Virus record (IMG/VR): IMGVR_UViG_3300035698_016990
Location: 1 to 30,664 of that record
Source of the DNA: a virus
DNA: 30,664 nt
Reading direction: 5' to 3' (one strand)
In this document: positions 8,671-16,880 of the stretch, one piece after another
Layout: each line of letters opens with the position of its first letter
Numbering within the stretch: the first letter of the stretch is position 1
Translations under genes and position numbers: made by a program
The notes under the pieces: model-generated
What the model was told of the DNA's origin: nothing
The model's input: the letters and a program-made list of their open reading frames with translations, nothing else
Database searches by the model: none

Positions 8671-9082
8671 ATTGATGCTCTACTGATATTATAAGTTCAT
8701 CTTTAGTTAAATAAAGCCAGCCATCGGCTATAAACGCACAGTGTTCTATGTCTTTGTAATCATAACTGAACAGGAATGGTATTTTTAATTCGGTATATTT
8801 ATTTTCTGGAACCAACCAAACTGGTCCAAAGGATATTTGACCACTTGTAACAACAAGCCTCTTGACTTTACTCATATAACTTTTGGGCGCACATTTTCTT
8901 ATTTGAACCATACTAATCATGTTCATATTTATTGTTGCTTTTATTGATTTGTTCTTCAAAAACAACTGATATTTTTCAAATAAACCAGGAATGTATTTAC
9001 CACCTGGTTCTCCATACGTATAAACCTCGACATTGTCATATATTATTTCGCCGCATAAAATGATTCGATTAGCTTTTATCAT
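8669..9082 (-). CDS. Hypothetical protein
   Basis: 137 residues, read from the ATG at 9082 with a purine-rich GGGAAGAAAG before it. Longer frames to 9295 would overlap the divergent gene and are not used. Mixed beta-strand sequence ('RIILCGEIIYDNVEVYTYGEP', 'RLVVTSGQISFGPVWLVPE', 'ADGWLYLTKDELIISV'). No family recognised. It is a single-gene minus-strand unit converging on the 8646 terminator and divergent from 9155, with a 72-base shared upstream region. Confidence 0.55.
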   Translation of the reverse strand: MIKANRIILCGEIIYDNVEVYTYGEPGGKYIPGLFEKYQLFLKNKSIKATINMNMISMVQIRKCAPKSYMSKVKRLVVTSGQISFGPVWLVPENKYTELKIPFLFSYDYKDIEHCAFIADGWLYLTKDELIISVEHQ

Positions 9083-9134
9083 TTCTTTCTTCCCGTATTT
9101 AACAACAAAAGGAAAAATGTTGGCTATCTTAAGG

Positions 9135-9143
9135 TATATTTGA
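9135..9143 (+). promoter_or_regulatory. TATATTTGA intergenic nonamer, site 1
   Basis: TATATTTGA lies in the gap between divergent genes, 11 bases before the ATG at 9155. The flanks are GG before and AAG after, the same as at 29343. It is one of seven copies seen only between genes. Function unproven; candidate promoter or operator. Confidence 0.45.
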
Positions 9144-9154
9144 AAGGCAAAATC

Positions 9155-9772
9155 ATGTATGAAGCAATCAAGTTTAAGATCAAGGGAGTTATGCCAACCA
9201 TTATGCACAATGGTCAGACAAGTGATCCATTGAATCATTATGCAAAAGAAATGAAAAAGATAACAAGTAAAAGGGTTAAGAAAGACAGTGACCATATGGA
9301 AATTGCCAAAATTGAATGGTATGCAGCTCTATATGTTGACGAACAAAATCGCCCATGTTGGCCTGGAGAGAATATTGAATCAATGCTTGTGGCGGCGGCC
9401 AAGAAAACCCGCATGGGACCTTCAGCCAAATCTGGCATGTTTGTCGACGGCAATGCAGTCGTAGTACATGACGGCCCCCGCACCGCAGATGGGATTTGGA
9501 AATTCAAACAATTTGAAAAGAATCCATTTATTTCTAGAGTACCAGTTGTCATTAATAAATCAAGGGTGATGAGAACCAGGCCGATATTTCAAAATTGGTC
9601 CCTGGAATTTGTTGTTCATTTCATGTCAGACATTATTAATAAAGAAGATATCATAGATTTTGTTACAAAAGCTGGTAGGATGATAGGTTTAAGCGATTGG
9701 CGTCCGAAATACGGTCGTTTTGAGATGGAATCTTTTGAAGAAATAGAATCTACTAGTAAAAGCAATGCATAA
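9155..9772 (+). CDS. Conserved-looking phage protein, function unknown
   Basis: 205 residues from the ATG at 9155, preceded by GAAAGG; a TTG five codons upstream is less likely. It has the pattern 'FKIKGVMPTIMHNGQTSDPLN', 'WYAALYVDEQNRPCWPGENIESMLVAAAKK', 'MFVDGNAVVVHDGPRT' and the closing 'GLSDWRPKYGRFEMESFEEI'. This looks like a compact alpha/beta phage protein whose C-terminal 'DWRP.YGRF' signature is highly ordered, but I cannot name the family. It starts a plus-strand run (9155-12000) leading to the helicase, which hints at DNA metabolism. Confidence 0.65.
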   Translation: MYEAIKFKIKGVMPTIMHNGQTSDPLNHYAKEMKKITSKRVKKDSDHMEIAKIEWYAALYVDEQNRPCWPGENIESMLVAAAKKTRMGPSAKSGMFVDGNAVVVHDGPRTADGIWKFKQFEKNPFISRVPVVINKSRVMRTRPIFQNWSLEFVVHFMSDIINKEDIIDFVTKAGRMIGLSDWRPKYGRFEMESFEEIESTSKSNA

Positions 9773-9800
9773 TATCGAAGTGCAATGAATGGAGAGCCTA

Positions 9801-10004
9801 ATGCCTGATGATGATGGTCGTAAGAGATTTATGCCAAAACGCGGGCCGCTTGGTGGTCAAAGTAGAGATTATTGTCTCCCAACCATACCATGTAGAGTAG
9901 CTAATTGTCCGTGTAATGCAAATGAAAAATGCGAAATGCCATCTGCAATCAAGATCAATGCGGCTGGCAAATGTGAGCAATCATCAAAATTAAAGGACAA
10001 ATAA
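9801..10004 (+). CDS. Small Cys-rich protein, DUF1540-like
   Basis: 67 residues from the ATG at 9801, which has GGAGAG at proper spacing; an ATG four codons upstream lacks this. The C-terminal half shows 'IPCRVANCPCN', 'EKCEMPSAIKI' and 'AGKC', that is C-x3-NC-x-C-N-x4-C then A-I-x-I then C, resembling the small Cys-rich DUF1540 pattern, probably metal-binding. The N-terminal part is charged. Its TAA touches the next ATG directly. Molecular role unknown. Confidence 0.6.
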   Translation: MPDDDGRKRFMPKRGPLGGQSRDYCLPTIPCRVANCPCNANEKCEMPSAIKINAAGKCEQSSKLKDK

Positions 10005-10487
10005 ATGAGTCCAAACAGACCACTAAAGATACCAATGAATTTAGCCAAATGCGAATATGGAATGATAATACAAAACTCTCTCATTGAAAAATTGTATGAC
10101 ATAGAGGAAGATGATCCCAATTTTTCTCTAGCAAGAATGAAATTCAAACAAAGACTCGAATTTCTTCTTGAAAAAGACTTTGAGATGCCATGTACTATAT
10201 GTGTCAGAGATGGATTATTAAAAATATTGACACACGAAGAAGCATCCGAATATCACAAACACAGATTTAATCTTTGCATATTAAAAATGATGCAATCATT
10301 CCATAAAAACAGACAAGTTACTACAGAAGACTTTGAAAAGATAATGGTCAAAGAACACCATAGAACTTTAGAAGTACAAAGTAAAGTGCTGCAATCGGTT
10401 GTGAAAGTTCATCCAGACATCAAATTGGCGGCCCACAAAAGAAAGACCCCATTACCATTATTCAATGAAAACCATAATAGTCGATAA
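10005..10487 (+). CDS. Hypothetical protein upstream of helicase
   Basis: 160 residues beginning immediately after the previous stop. Mostly helical and charged, with 'ARMKFKQRLEFLLEKDFEMPCTICVRDG', a stretch with C-x2-C, then 'HRFNLCILKMMQSFHKNRQVTTEDFEKIMVKEH' and a basic tail. No family recognised. It overlaps the helicase start by 23 bases, so the two are almost certainly cotranscribed, and it might be a helicase partner (inference only). Confidence 0.62.
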   Translation: MSPNRPLKIPMNLAKCEYGMIIQNSLIEKLYDIEEDDPNFSLARMKFKQRLEFLLEKDFEMPCTICVRDGLLKILTHEEASEYHKHRFNLCILKMMQSFHKNRQVTTEDFEKIMVKEHHRTLEVQSKVLQSVVKVHPDIKLAAHKRKTPLPLFNENHNSR

Positions 10488-12000
10488 CAGATGGATTTAC
10501 TTAGATAACGTAACTCCTGACGTAGACAATCTATTATATAACCACTTCGCCGCAGAAGACCCAAGAGCGAGGTACATAGACTCTGTTGAAGAACAGAGTT
10601 GGGATGGTGTTTATAGAAAATATCGGAAGAAAGATCAGAAATTATCTAGGGGTTTTCTTCAAGAATTAACAGAATTTTGTGGCAAACACGACATACCGCT
10701 CGAAATAGAAGATAAACGACCCCCCTCAAAATACCCAATGTTCAGCAAAAAAGATATCAATCCAGATATTTTATCTGGCATAACATTGGGTGTTCACCAA
10801 ATAGAGGGGCTCGAGGCCTGCATAAATAATGAAACAGGTATAATGTTCTATATTACCGGGGCCGGTAAGACTGAATTGATGTGCGGCATCTCTAAGCTTC
10901 TGAATTGTCCTACTATTATTATAGCAGAAGAGAGGGTGGTTGTAGATCAGATTAGAAGTCGTCTTAAATTGAGAGACGTGACGGACGATGTTGGTGTTTT
11001 TTATGCTGGACAGTCACCAGATGGCCAATTGGTGTGTGTTGGCAGTTTGGCCAGCCTAATGTTACCACCGAAGATTAAGCGTAAGAAAGACGAAAGCCAA
11101 GAAAAATATGGAATGCGACTCAAAGCCCACAAAACCAGAACGAAACATCATAAAATCTATAGAAAACTTCTGGAAAAATGCGAGTTGCTGATGATTGACG
11201 AGTGCGATAAAGCAGCCACCAATAAACAATATAGGAAGATAATACAGAAATATACAAATTCAAGATATGTATATGGTTTTACTGGTACTCTGCCAATGGA
11301 TGAAGACAAATTAGATCAACTCAATTTAACAGAGTTACTTGGTAGCGTAATAGCCGAATCAGATAGAAGACATCTAGAAAAAATCGGAAGAATTATACCA
11401 GTAAAATATGTAATGACAGTATTTGGAGAGAACAATAGGGACGATAGATCCGCTTTCGATATTGCTGTTAGAGAATTAATTGAAGAGAATGAAGATCTAC
11501 ATGATAAAGTAAACCAAATAATATCTGGTTTTCCAGATGATAATTTTTTGATATTGGTAGAAAATTTAGAACTTGGAAGGGAATTGAAGAAAAAAATTCC
11601 AGGCAGTGAGTTTATTTATGGCACAACCTCTAAGAAAGCAAGAGACAAGGCTCTTAAAGAGTTTGAAGACAAAAAGCTAAAAGTGCTAATTGGAAGCAGG
11701 ATTCTGAAGAGGGGTTTGGATCTAAAAGGCGGAGTAGATAATTTGATATTGGTCGCCAGCAGCAAAAAGGATCAAGAAATAGAACAGAAAGTCGGCAGGG
11801 CACTCAGAATAAATGAAAGAGGGTGGGCGCGAGTTTTTGACTTTATGTTTATTAATAATTATTATCTATATAAACATTCAAGAAGAAGATTAAAGAGGAT
11901 GATCCAACTTGGATATCCCACCATTGTTGTTGCGCCAAAGAAAACTCTAGACGGGAAAGATGTAATAAAGAGGGGATTTAATTTATTTCGTTATGTCTAA
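10465..12000 (+). CDS. uvsW: SF2 DNA/RNA helicase, UvsW-like
   Basis: 511 residues with superfamily 2 motifs in order: Walker A TGAGKT at 131-136 (preceded by FYI rather than the usual AP), DECD box at 245-248, motif III 'GFTGTLP' at 271-277, motif V 'KRGLDLKGG' at 415-423 and motif VI 'EQKVGRALR' at 440-448. The 100-residue N-terminal region and overall length fit T4 UvsW, which unwinds branched recombination and replication intermediates and helps switch from origin- to recombination-dependent replication. Residues 200-235 form a very basic insertion between motifs Ia and II. It begins inside the previous gene and ends overlapping an opposite-strand gene by 18 bases. The name is by similarity of architecture; another SF2 phage helicase is possible. 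Confidence 0.85.
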   Translation: MKTIIVDNRWIYLDNVTPDVDNLLYNHFAAEDPRARYIDSVEEQSWDGVYRKYRKKDQKLSRGFLQELTEFCGKHDIPLEIEDKRPPSKYPMFSKKDINPDILSGITLGVHQIEGLEACINNETGIMFYITGAGKTELMCGISKLLNCPTIIIAEERVVVDQIRSRLKLRDVTDDVGVFYAGQSPDGQLVCVGSLASLMLPPKIKRKKDESQEKYGMRLKAHKTRTKHHKIYRKLLEKCELLMIDECDKAATNKQYRKIIQKYTNSRYVYGFTGTLPMDEDKLDQLNLTELLGSVIAESDRRHLEKIGRIIPVKYVMTVFGENNRDDRSAFDIAVRELIEENEDLHDKVNQIISGFPDDNFLILVENLELGRELKKKIPGSEFIYGTTSKKARDKALKEFEDKKLKVLIGSRILKRGLDLKGGVDNLILVASSKKDQEIEQKVGRALRINERGWARVFDFMFINNYYLYKHSRRRLKRMIQLGYPTIVVAPKKTLDGKDVIKRGFNLFRYV

Positions 12001-12312
12001 TTTAGAAATGATTGTTTCTACGAATTCATGCAAATTACTCAAAAATTCTTCATCGAACAAACTCACAGTAAACTCGCGCCTCGGCCCATAAACAACTAAA
12101 TCGGTATCCACAACGCCAATAGTAAAAATATAAGATTCATCACCAAACACGTGAATATCTATCCACTCCCCTATAGATTCCCCGTTTTTTCCTCTATATC
12201 TATTACTAGAATCAACCCTACATGATATTGATGGCCATGATTCAAGATCATATTTATCCTTAATTATGTCCTGAATAGATGCCAACAACGGATTGGTAGA
12301 TCTTTTAAACAA
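11983..12312 (-). CDS. Hypothetical protein with TTG start
   Basis: 109 residues. There is no ATG in the frame; the TTG at 12312 has GGAGGGTGG a few bases upstream, which decides the start. The sequence looks like one beta-rich domain ('EWIDIHVFGDESYIFTIGVVDTDLVVYGPRREFTVSLF') with a C-terminal helix. No family recognised. Its 3' end overlaps the helicase gene by 18 bases in convergent orientation. It probably forms a short minus-strand operon with 12388-12540. Confidence 0.55.
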   Translation of the reverse strand: MFKRSTNPLLASIQDIIKDKYDLESWPSISCRVDSSNRYRGKNGESIGEWIDIHVFGDESYIFTIGVVDTDLVVYGPRREFTVSLFDEEFLSNLHEFVETIISKLDITK

Positions 12313-12387
12313 CTAAGCCACCCTCCACTCGGATCTCTGGGACAACAACTGGTGTTTGGCAAAGTCTTTTCGAGAGAGTTGGCTGCC

Positions 12388-12540
12388 CTATAGTCCGTAC
12401 CGGACCGCCATCCGCATGAAGACAACCGACTCTTTAATATCAACGAGGCACCGACCACCCACAAAAGTCTTCTTCATCCGATACGAGGCCTGGAGCATAT
12501 TGCGCTCGATCAACGTCATCTTTTCGTCCAAATCATGCAT
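12388..12540 (-). CDS. Small hypothetical protein (50 aa)
   Basis: A 50-codon frame starts at the ATG at 12540 with GAGAGG eight bases upstream and ends TAG. The product starts MHDLDEKMTLIERNML and is basic and Met/Arg-rich. Base composition is clearly richer in G+C than surrounding genes, which could mean recent acquisition. Support is the ribosome site, orientation and the otherwise empty gap; no homologue is known to me. Confidence 0.45.
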   Translation of the reverse strand: MHDLDEKMTLIERNMLQASYRMKKTFVGGRCLVDIKESVVFMRMAVRYGL

Positions 12541-12602
12541 AATCAAACCTCTCTACCTGGGAATTATTTTTCCTTAAGACTTCTCTATATAAATCTATAT
12601 CA

Positions 12603-12611
12603 TCAAATATA
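12603..12611 (-). promoter_or_regulatory. TATATTTGA intergenic nonamer, site 2
   Basis: The minus strand reads TATATTTGA here, pointing toward the minus-strand start at 12540. It lies in the divergent gap between 12540 and 12642, next to TATAAATC at about 12588-12595. Candidate control site; not proven. Confidence 0.4.
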
Positions 12612-12641
12612 ATCATGTATTTTATTATCGGAGGATTAATA

Positions 12642-13331
12642 ATGGCTTTACCATCTAATTATTACTTCGATAACGATGCTGTCGAGGCAATTCTTGTTAG
12701 ATATCATAAAACCGGATGTACTTGTATCTCTATCCGCAACGAAGTAATGAAAAATGCAGATGAGTTGATTATCAACGTAATCAGAACGCACAATTTACAC
12801 AACATTTATGCTGGAAAAGACGAATCTGCATTTAATGATTTATATCAAATAGCATGGTGTGCTATTGAAAGTGCGCTCTATAAATTTAACAACGATCCAG
12901 GACACCCAAAAATCTTTAATATGTGGTCACAAATTGCTAGAACAGCGATATTGGCAGCAATTAAAAAAGACAACAGAGATAAGAAAAACTCTGAAGGATA
13001 TAGATATTATCTAGACGAGAGAGCAATAAAAAGATCAGCCAAATTTGACAGATTTATAAAAGAAGCCAAAGACGTATGTAAATATTGTGACGATTTTATG
13101 AAAATAATATGTGCTTTAGAAAACCTATATCTTCATGACCCAAAACCCCACGAAGGACTTATAGGAAAATTAACAAAGTTTTCCGGAATGTCTAGAGCTA
13201 AAATTATAAAATTCATCAAGATACTTCGATTGATGAGTTTTGAGTTTACAGACTCCCCAATCGGCGAAATAGAACACCAAGAGCAACCAGTCAAGCCTAG
13301 TTCAATAGCATTCACAAAAGAAGAGGATTAG
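12642..13331 (+). CDS. 55: T4 gp55-like late sigma factor
   Basis: 229 residues from the ATG at 12642 with CGGAGG upstream; a longer frame starting at 12615 is less likely. Residues 62-115 give a sigma region 2 pattern: 'FNDLYQIAWCAIESALYKFN' (like the core-binding 'DL.Qeg..gl..A...fd' helix) followed by 'MWSQIARTAILAAIKKDNRDKK'. There is no region 4 helix-turn-helix, as in T4 gp55, which recruits host RNA polymerase core to TATAAATA late promoters together with sliding-clamp accessory proteins. The remaining C-terminal half is helical with a polar tail. The position next to terminase and portal genes fits late-gene control. Sigma-type identity is fairly sure; the gp55 role is inferred. Confidence 0.8.
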   Translation: MALPSNYYFDNDAVEAILVRYHKTGCTCISIRNEVMKNADELIINVIRTHNLHNIYAGKDESAFNDLYQIAWCAIESALYKFNNDPGHPKIFNMWSQIARTAILAAIKKDNRDKKNSEGYRYYLDERAIKRSAKFDRFIKEAKDVCKYCDDFMKIICALENLYLHDPKPHEGLIGKLTKFSGMSRAKIIKFIKILRLMSFEFTDSPIGEIEHQEQPVKPSSIAFTKEED

Positions 13332-13365
13332 GGAAAATATATTTATAGAATATTTGGGGATATAT

Positions 13366-14472
13366 ATGTCTGCTAGACAAAAACAACCAGGTACAACTAG
13401 CCCGCAAGAACGCGTGGTGAAAAATATTGATAAGCGACTAGATAAAATCGGTAATCCAGATAGAAAGCCGAACACGAAACCAAAATCTGGCAGTAAAGCA
13501 GATAGGCGTCGTACAAAAGACCCCACCAAAGTCGGCCGATTGCATCGCAAACCGGGTACAAAAAAGAAAATAAAACCTGATATTGATGAAGGAGCAAATA
13601 TGGATGGCATCGTGAACGCGGTCCGCTATATAATAGAAAATCACGGCAAAAACGTAAAGAAAGTAATGGCCGGATTTGAAGATAAAGAATTGCTATCTAA
13701 GATGGCTAAAAAATGTCTATCAACATGTCTGCCAGGTTGGGAAAAAACAGATGACGGCTTGGTATCCGAGAATACCAATCTAGTATTATCTAAAAATAGT
13801 TGGGAAATTGCTAAAGATGGATCCGCAAAACTTACTGGTGGCTTCCAATTTAACTATGATTGGTTATATGATTTATCAAACGCAGATCTAATTACAGAAG
13901 ACATTGAGGAATCTGAACTAGATAAAGATTCATTTTCTGATTCTCTTTCCAATGCATCAAACCTATTAAGAAAACTTTCCGATAAAGAAGTGAAAAAGTA
14001 CATCCTCAACGCTGCTAAAGAAGATGAAGACATTGATATCATGAACTTGAAAGAGGTTCTCGAAGATACTGGCGTAAATTGGAAATTTATAGGTGCCGAG
14101 GTAAGTGGGGATAAAGTAAATCTGCTCATTAGAGTCCGTTACACCAGAGATGGAACACAAGAAGGTGTAATAGAAAAGAAATTAAGCATTGAAGTTAAAC
14201 CCAGCGCAGATGTTACAGATGCTTCTGGTAATATGGCTGTCGACGATGGGGATGATGTTAATCTGTCATTTTCGGATTCTGACAGAGATGGCGAAGAATC
14301 GATTGAACAACCTATAGCATCTAAGCTCGATCCAGAAAGTTTAGAGGAGCCAATTGAGGAGCCAATTAAAGAGCCAATTGAGGAGCCAATTGAGGAGCCA
14401 ATTGAAGAGCCAATTGAAGAGCCAACCGAACTCGACCCAGAAGCCGGATTGGATCTGGAGGTTAATCTTTAA
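13366..14472 (+). CDS. Hypothetical protein with basic N-terminus and EEPI repeats
   Basis: 368 residues from the ATG at 13366; a weak GGGGA lies before it. Residues 1-70 are strongly basic and probably disordered, able to bind nucleic acid or an acidic partner. The middle (about 75-290) looks folded ('VRYIIENHGKNVKKVMAGF', 'KEVLEDTGVNWKFIGAEVSGDKVNLLIRVRYTRDG'). The C-terminus is very acidic and includes seven tandem 4-residue units of the EEPI type. The stop overlaps the next ATG in TAATG. The position, between late sigma factor and terminase small subunit, suggests a late or packaging-related role, but no family is recognised. Confidence 0.65.
   Translation: MSARQKQPGTTSPQERVVKNIDKRLDKIGNPDRKPNTKPKSGSKADRRRTKDPTKVGRLHRKPGTKKKIKPDIDEGANMDGIVNAVRYIIENHGKNVKKVMAGFEDKELLSKMAKKCLSTCLPGWEKTDDGLVSENTNLVLSKNSWEIAKDGSAKLTGGFQFNYDWLYDLSNADLITEDIEESELDKDSFSDSLSNASNLLRKLSDKEVKKYILNAAKEDEDIDIMNLKEVLEDTGVNWKFIGAEVSGDKVNLLIRVRYTRDGTQEGVIEKKLSIEVKPSADVTDASGNMAVDDGDDVNLSFSDSDRDGEESIEQPIASKLDPESLEEPIEEPIKEPIEEPIEEPIEEPIEEPTELDPEAGLDLEVNL
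14344..14427 (+). repeat. 12-bp in-frame tandem repeat (EEPI x7)
   Basis: Seven tandem 12-base units of the form GAGGAGCCAATT encode EEPI with minor changes (one KEPI, last EEPT). The near-identity at DNA level suggests recent expansion by slippage. Copy number should vary between relatives. Confidence 0.9.
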
Positions 14473-14981
14473 TGTCAGCCCTGCCTCAGGACGATGAATT
14501 ATCTGCACTTTTAAATGATCTCGAAGATGTTGTCGATGTCGATGTCAATATTCCTAACATTGCAGAAACAGCACCAAAGAAAATAACAGAAGAAATAATA
14601 GAAACAAACACAGAAGACACAGAAGACACAGAAGACACAGAAGACACAGAAGACACAGAAATAGTAGAACATAAGGGTGACGATGCGCCCCCAATTGGTG
14701 ACGTAGAATTACCAGATATGTATAATAATTCCCTCAAAGAATTGTTATGTAATTATCGCAAAGACCGACAAGACATAGACAAACTCATCACCCATTTGTG
14801 GAAGAAATTAAACAAAGCAGAGCCGAGTAGGGTGTTCTTTGAAACCCTGGCCATAAGTTTAAGAACCAAGTCAGAAACAAATTCCAATCTCGTCAAGATA
14901 CTTGATAGTTTAAGTAAGAGAATGGACAAAGCAAATAACGGTGTTGTTGATCTAGATCTTGAAGGTCTATTAGATGACTAA
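14472..14981 (+). CDS. 16: Terminase small subunit, probable (gp16-like)
   Basis: 169 residues. The N-terminal 75 residues are acidic and low complexity, including a TED repeat tract. The C-terminal 85 residues match the T4 gp16 style: 'LKELLCNYRKDRQDIDKLITHLW' followed by 'EPSRVFFETLAISLRTKSETNSNLVKILDSLSK', a helical hairpin that in gp16 forms the oligomeric ring and stimulates the large subunit. The start overlaps the previous stop (TAATG at 14470-14474) and the end overlaps the large terminase start by 8 bases, the classic arrangement. Identification rests on motif and position rather than strong identity. Confidence 0.72.
   Translation: MSALPQDDELSALLNDLEDVVDVDVNIPNIAETAPKKITEEIIETNTEDTEDTEDTEDTEDTEIVEHKGDDAPPIGDVELPDMYNNSLKELLCNYRKDRQDIDKLITHLWKKLNKAEPSRVFFETLAISLRTKSETNSNLVKILDSLSKRMDKANNGVVDLDLEGLLDD
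14610..14654 (+). repeat. 9-bp tandem repeat in terminase small subunit
   Basis: Five perfect copies of ACAGAAGAC, read as Thr-Glu-Asp units in the protein, with partial units on both sides. A slippage-prone tract; copy number is likely variable. Confidence 0.93.
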
Positions 14982-16803
14982 AAACAATAATGATAAAATA
15001 GCTAAAATCAAAGAAATTATTAAGAGATGCAAGCAATCTCCCGATTACTTTATTGATAATTTCTGCATGATTAAGCATCCAAATGCTGGAGTAATTCCAT
15101 TCCATTTATTTAGTTATCAGAGATCCTGTTTGGGGCAATTTAAGAAAAGCAGGTTCAACATATTTAGTAAGACCAGACAAAGCGGAGTTAGTACCCTATG
15201 TGGTGCTTATGCTCTATGGCTTTCTATGTTCTTTAAAGCGAAAACTGTTCTTATTGTGTCAAAACGTGACCTAGACGCAAAAGAATTCATGATTAAGAAT
15301 ATAAAGTTTGTTTATAATTATCTTCCAAAGTGGATGAAATCAATATGGATACCAACAACCGATAACGAGCATCAATTGGGATTTGCCAACGGATCTAAAA
15401 TAACATCCCTACCATCTGGTCCAGAAACATTAAGATCGAATTCGTCATCGCTAAACATCATCGATGAGGCTGCATTCTGCCCACACATGGGAGACATGTG
15501 GGCTGGTGGCTATCCCACATTGCAACACGGTGGTTCTGTTATCGTTGTGTCGACATCGCGTGGCATAGGAGATTGGTACTGGAAAACTTGGACAGATGCA
15601 TTGGACAAACAAAACGAATTTAATCCAATCCAAATTGATTGGTGGGAAATGGACTGGGAAATTGAATATCGCGACGACATCACTTCCAACATGGTTAAAA
15701 TATCACCATCAGATAATATGAGAAAATGCACCACTAAAGAAGAGAAAAACAAATATGGAGAATATTGGAGTCCTTGGTTAGAAACTCAATATAGACAACT
15801 TACCGAAAAAGGTAACGATTCTAAATTCCGTCAAGAAGTTTTAAGAGATTTTCTCGGTTCTGGCAACACGGTATTGAGCCGAGAAAGCCTTATCATGATG
15901 CGATCCCAGGCCAAAGAATATGATAACAAACACAAAACAGTTAACCATGTTGATTATGTCCAACCAATTACTGGCGAAAGTCATCATATGGATTTTCAGG
16001 ACAGGTTATGGATATGGAATGAGCCAGTGGAAGATCATATTTATACAATGGGAGGGGACATTTCTAGTGGTGAAGCTAGTGACTGGTCAGCAGTACAGAT
16101 ATTTGATATAATGACAGCCGAACAGGTTGCGGAGCTTCAAATAAAAATAAAGCCAAAACAATTTTCTATAATGATTGACTATCTCGGTAGATGGTATAAT
16201 AGCGCATTTATGGTTCCCGAGCGTACAGGCATGGGCGTTACTGTGTGTCAAGATCTAGAAGAATTAGTATATCCAAACATATTTCGCAAAAACATGTTAC
16301 CATCTGCTAACAAAAAGCCACTAGTAAACCAAATTAAGGGTCCAATAGGATACAACACAACTGGTGTTGGCAAACCAATCCTAAATAAATCATTAATAGA
16401 TAATTTGGGAGAAAATGGATTTAAAATAAAGTCACATAGATTGGTTATGCAATCGGAAACTTATGTTCATTTGGGACCAAACAAAACCGGTGCCGAAAAA
16501 GGAACAATGAATGATGACTTGGTTATTGCGTCTGGGTTGGCATTTGTCGGAATCAATCTTGCCATAAGCAGAGAAAATTGCGCTCTATTACCATTCAATG
16601 CTAGTGTTAATTTTGGAAAACCTGGGGAAAGAGAAGTCATTAACACCAATGATTTCACAGCAGTTGGTCCGATGGTGTCTAATATGGCGCCAATGCCAGG
16701 CCAAACACAAGAAGAAGAGATGATGAAATTTACTCAAACTCTAATGGCTCCCGCAGTTGACTCTCAAATGAAATTTGTTGTTCCAAAGAAAAAACTATTT
16801 TGA
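14974..16803 (+). CDS. 17: Terminase large subunit (gp17-like)
   Basis: 609 residues, matching T4 gp17 in length and layout. The ATPase half has the Walker A-type KTRQSGVST at 66-74, Walker B IIDEAA at 162-167 and coupling motif 'VVSTSRG' at 191-197. The nuclease half has the first catalytic acid at D362 in 'GGDISSGEASDWSAVQIFD', an acidic E417 in 'MVPERTGMG' and 'NDDLVIA' at 513-519. The protein powers DNA translocation into the prohead through the portal and cuts the concatemer. It overlaps the small subunit gene by 8 bases (ATGACTAA). The Walker A reads QSGVST instead of the canonical G-K-T/S, a variation seen in phage large terminases. Confidence 0.95.
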   Translation: MTKNNNDKIAKIKEIIKRCKQSPDYFIDNFCMIKHPNAGVIPFHLFSYQRSCLGQFKKSRFNIFSKTRQSGVSTLCGAYALWLSMFFKAKTVLIVSKRDLDAKEFMIKNIKFVYNYLPKWMKSIWIPTTDNEHQLGFANGSKITSLPSGPETLRSNSSSLNIIDEAAFCPHMGDMWAGGYPTLQHGGSVIVVSTSRGIGDWYWKTWTDALDKQNEFNPIQIDWWEMDWEIEYRDDITSNMVKISPSDNMRKCTTKEEKNKYGEYWSPWLETQYRQLTEKGNDSKFRQEVLRDFLGSGNTVLSRESLIMMRSQAKEYDNKHKTVNHVDYVQPITGESHHMDFQDRLWIWNEPVEDHIYTMGGDISSGEASDWSAVQIFDIMTAEQVAELQIKIKPKQFSIMIDYLGRWYNSAFMVPERTGMGVTVCQDLEELVYPNIFRKNMLPSANKKPLVNQIKGPIGYNTTGVGKPILNKSLIDNLGENGFKIKSHRLVMQSETYVHLGPNKTGAEKGTMNDDLVIASGLAFVGINLAISRENCALLPFNASVNFGKPGEREVINTNDFTAVGPMVSNMAPMPGQTQEEEMMKFTQTLMAPAVDSQMKFVVPKKKLF

Positions 16804-16880
16804 ATTATTGTATTATTTATAATCTGTAAATCCATAAGCATCGCAAAAATAAGGTATGTATTTAACCATTCGGAGCAATT

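Noticed and set aside
12356-12577. Plus-strand ORF of 73 codons
   Set aside because: No ribosome site and it faces the better-supported minus-strand 50-codon gene.
13397-13644. Minus-strand ORFs opposite the repeat protein gene
   Set aside because: Reverse-strand shadows of a well-supported gene with no ribosome sites.
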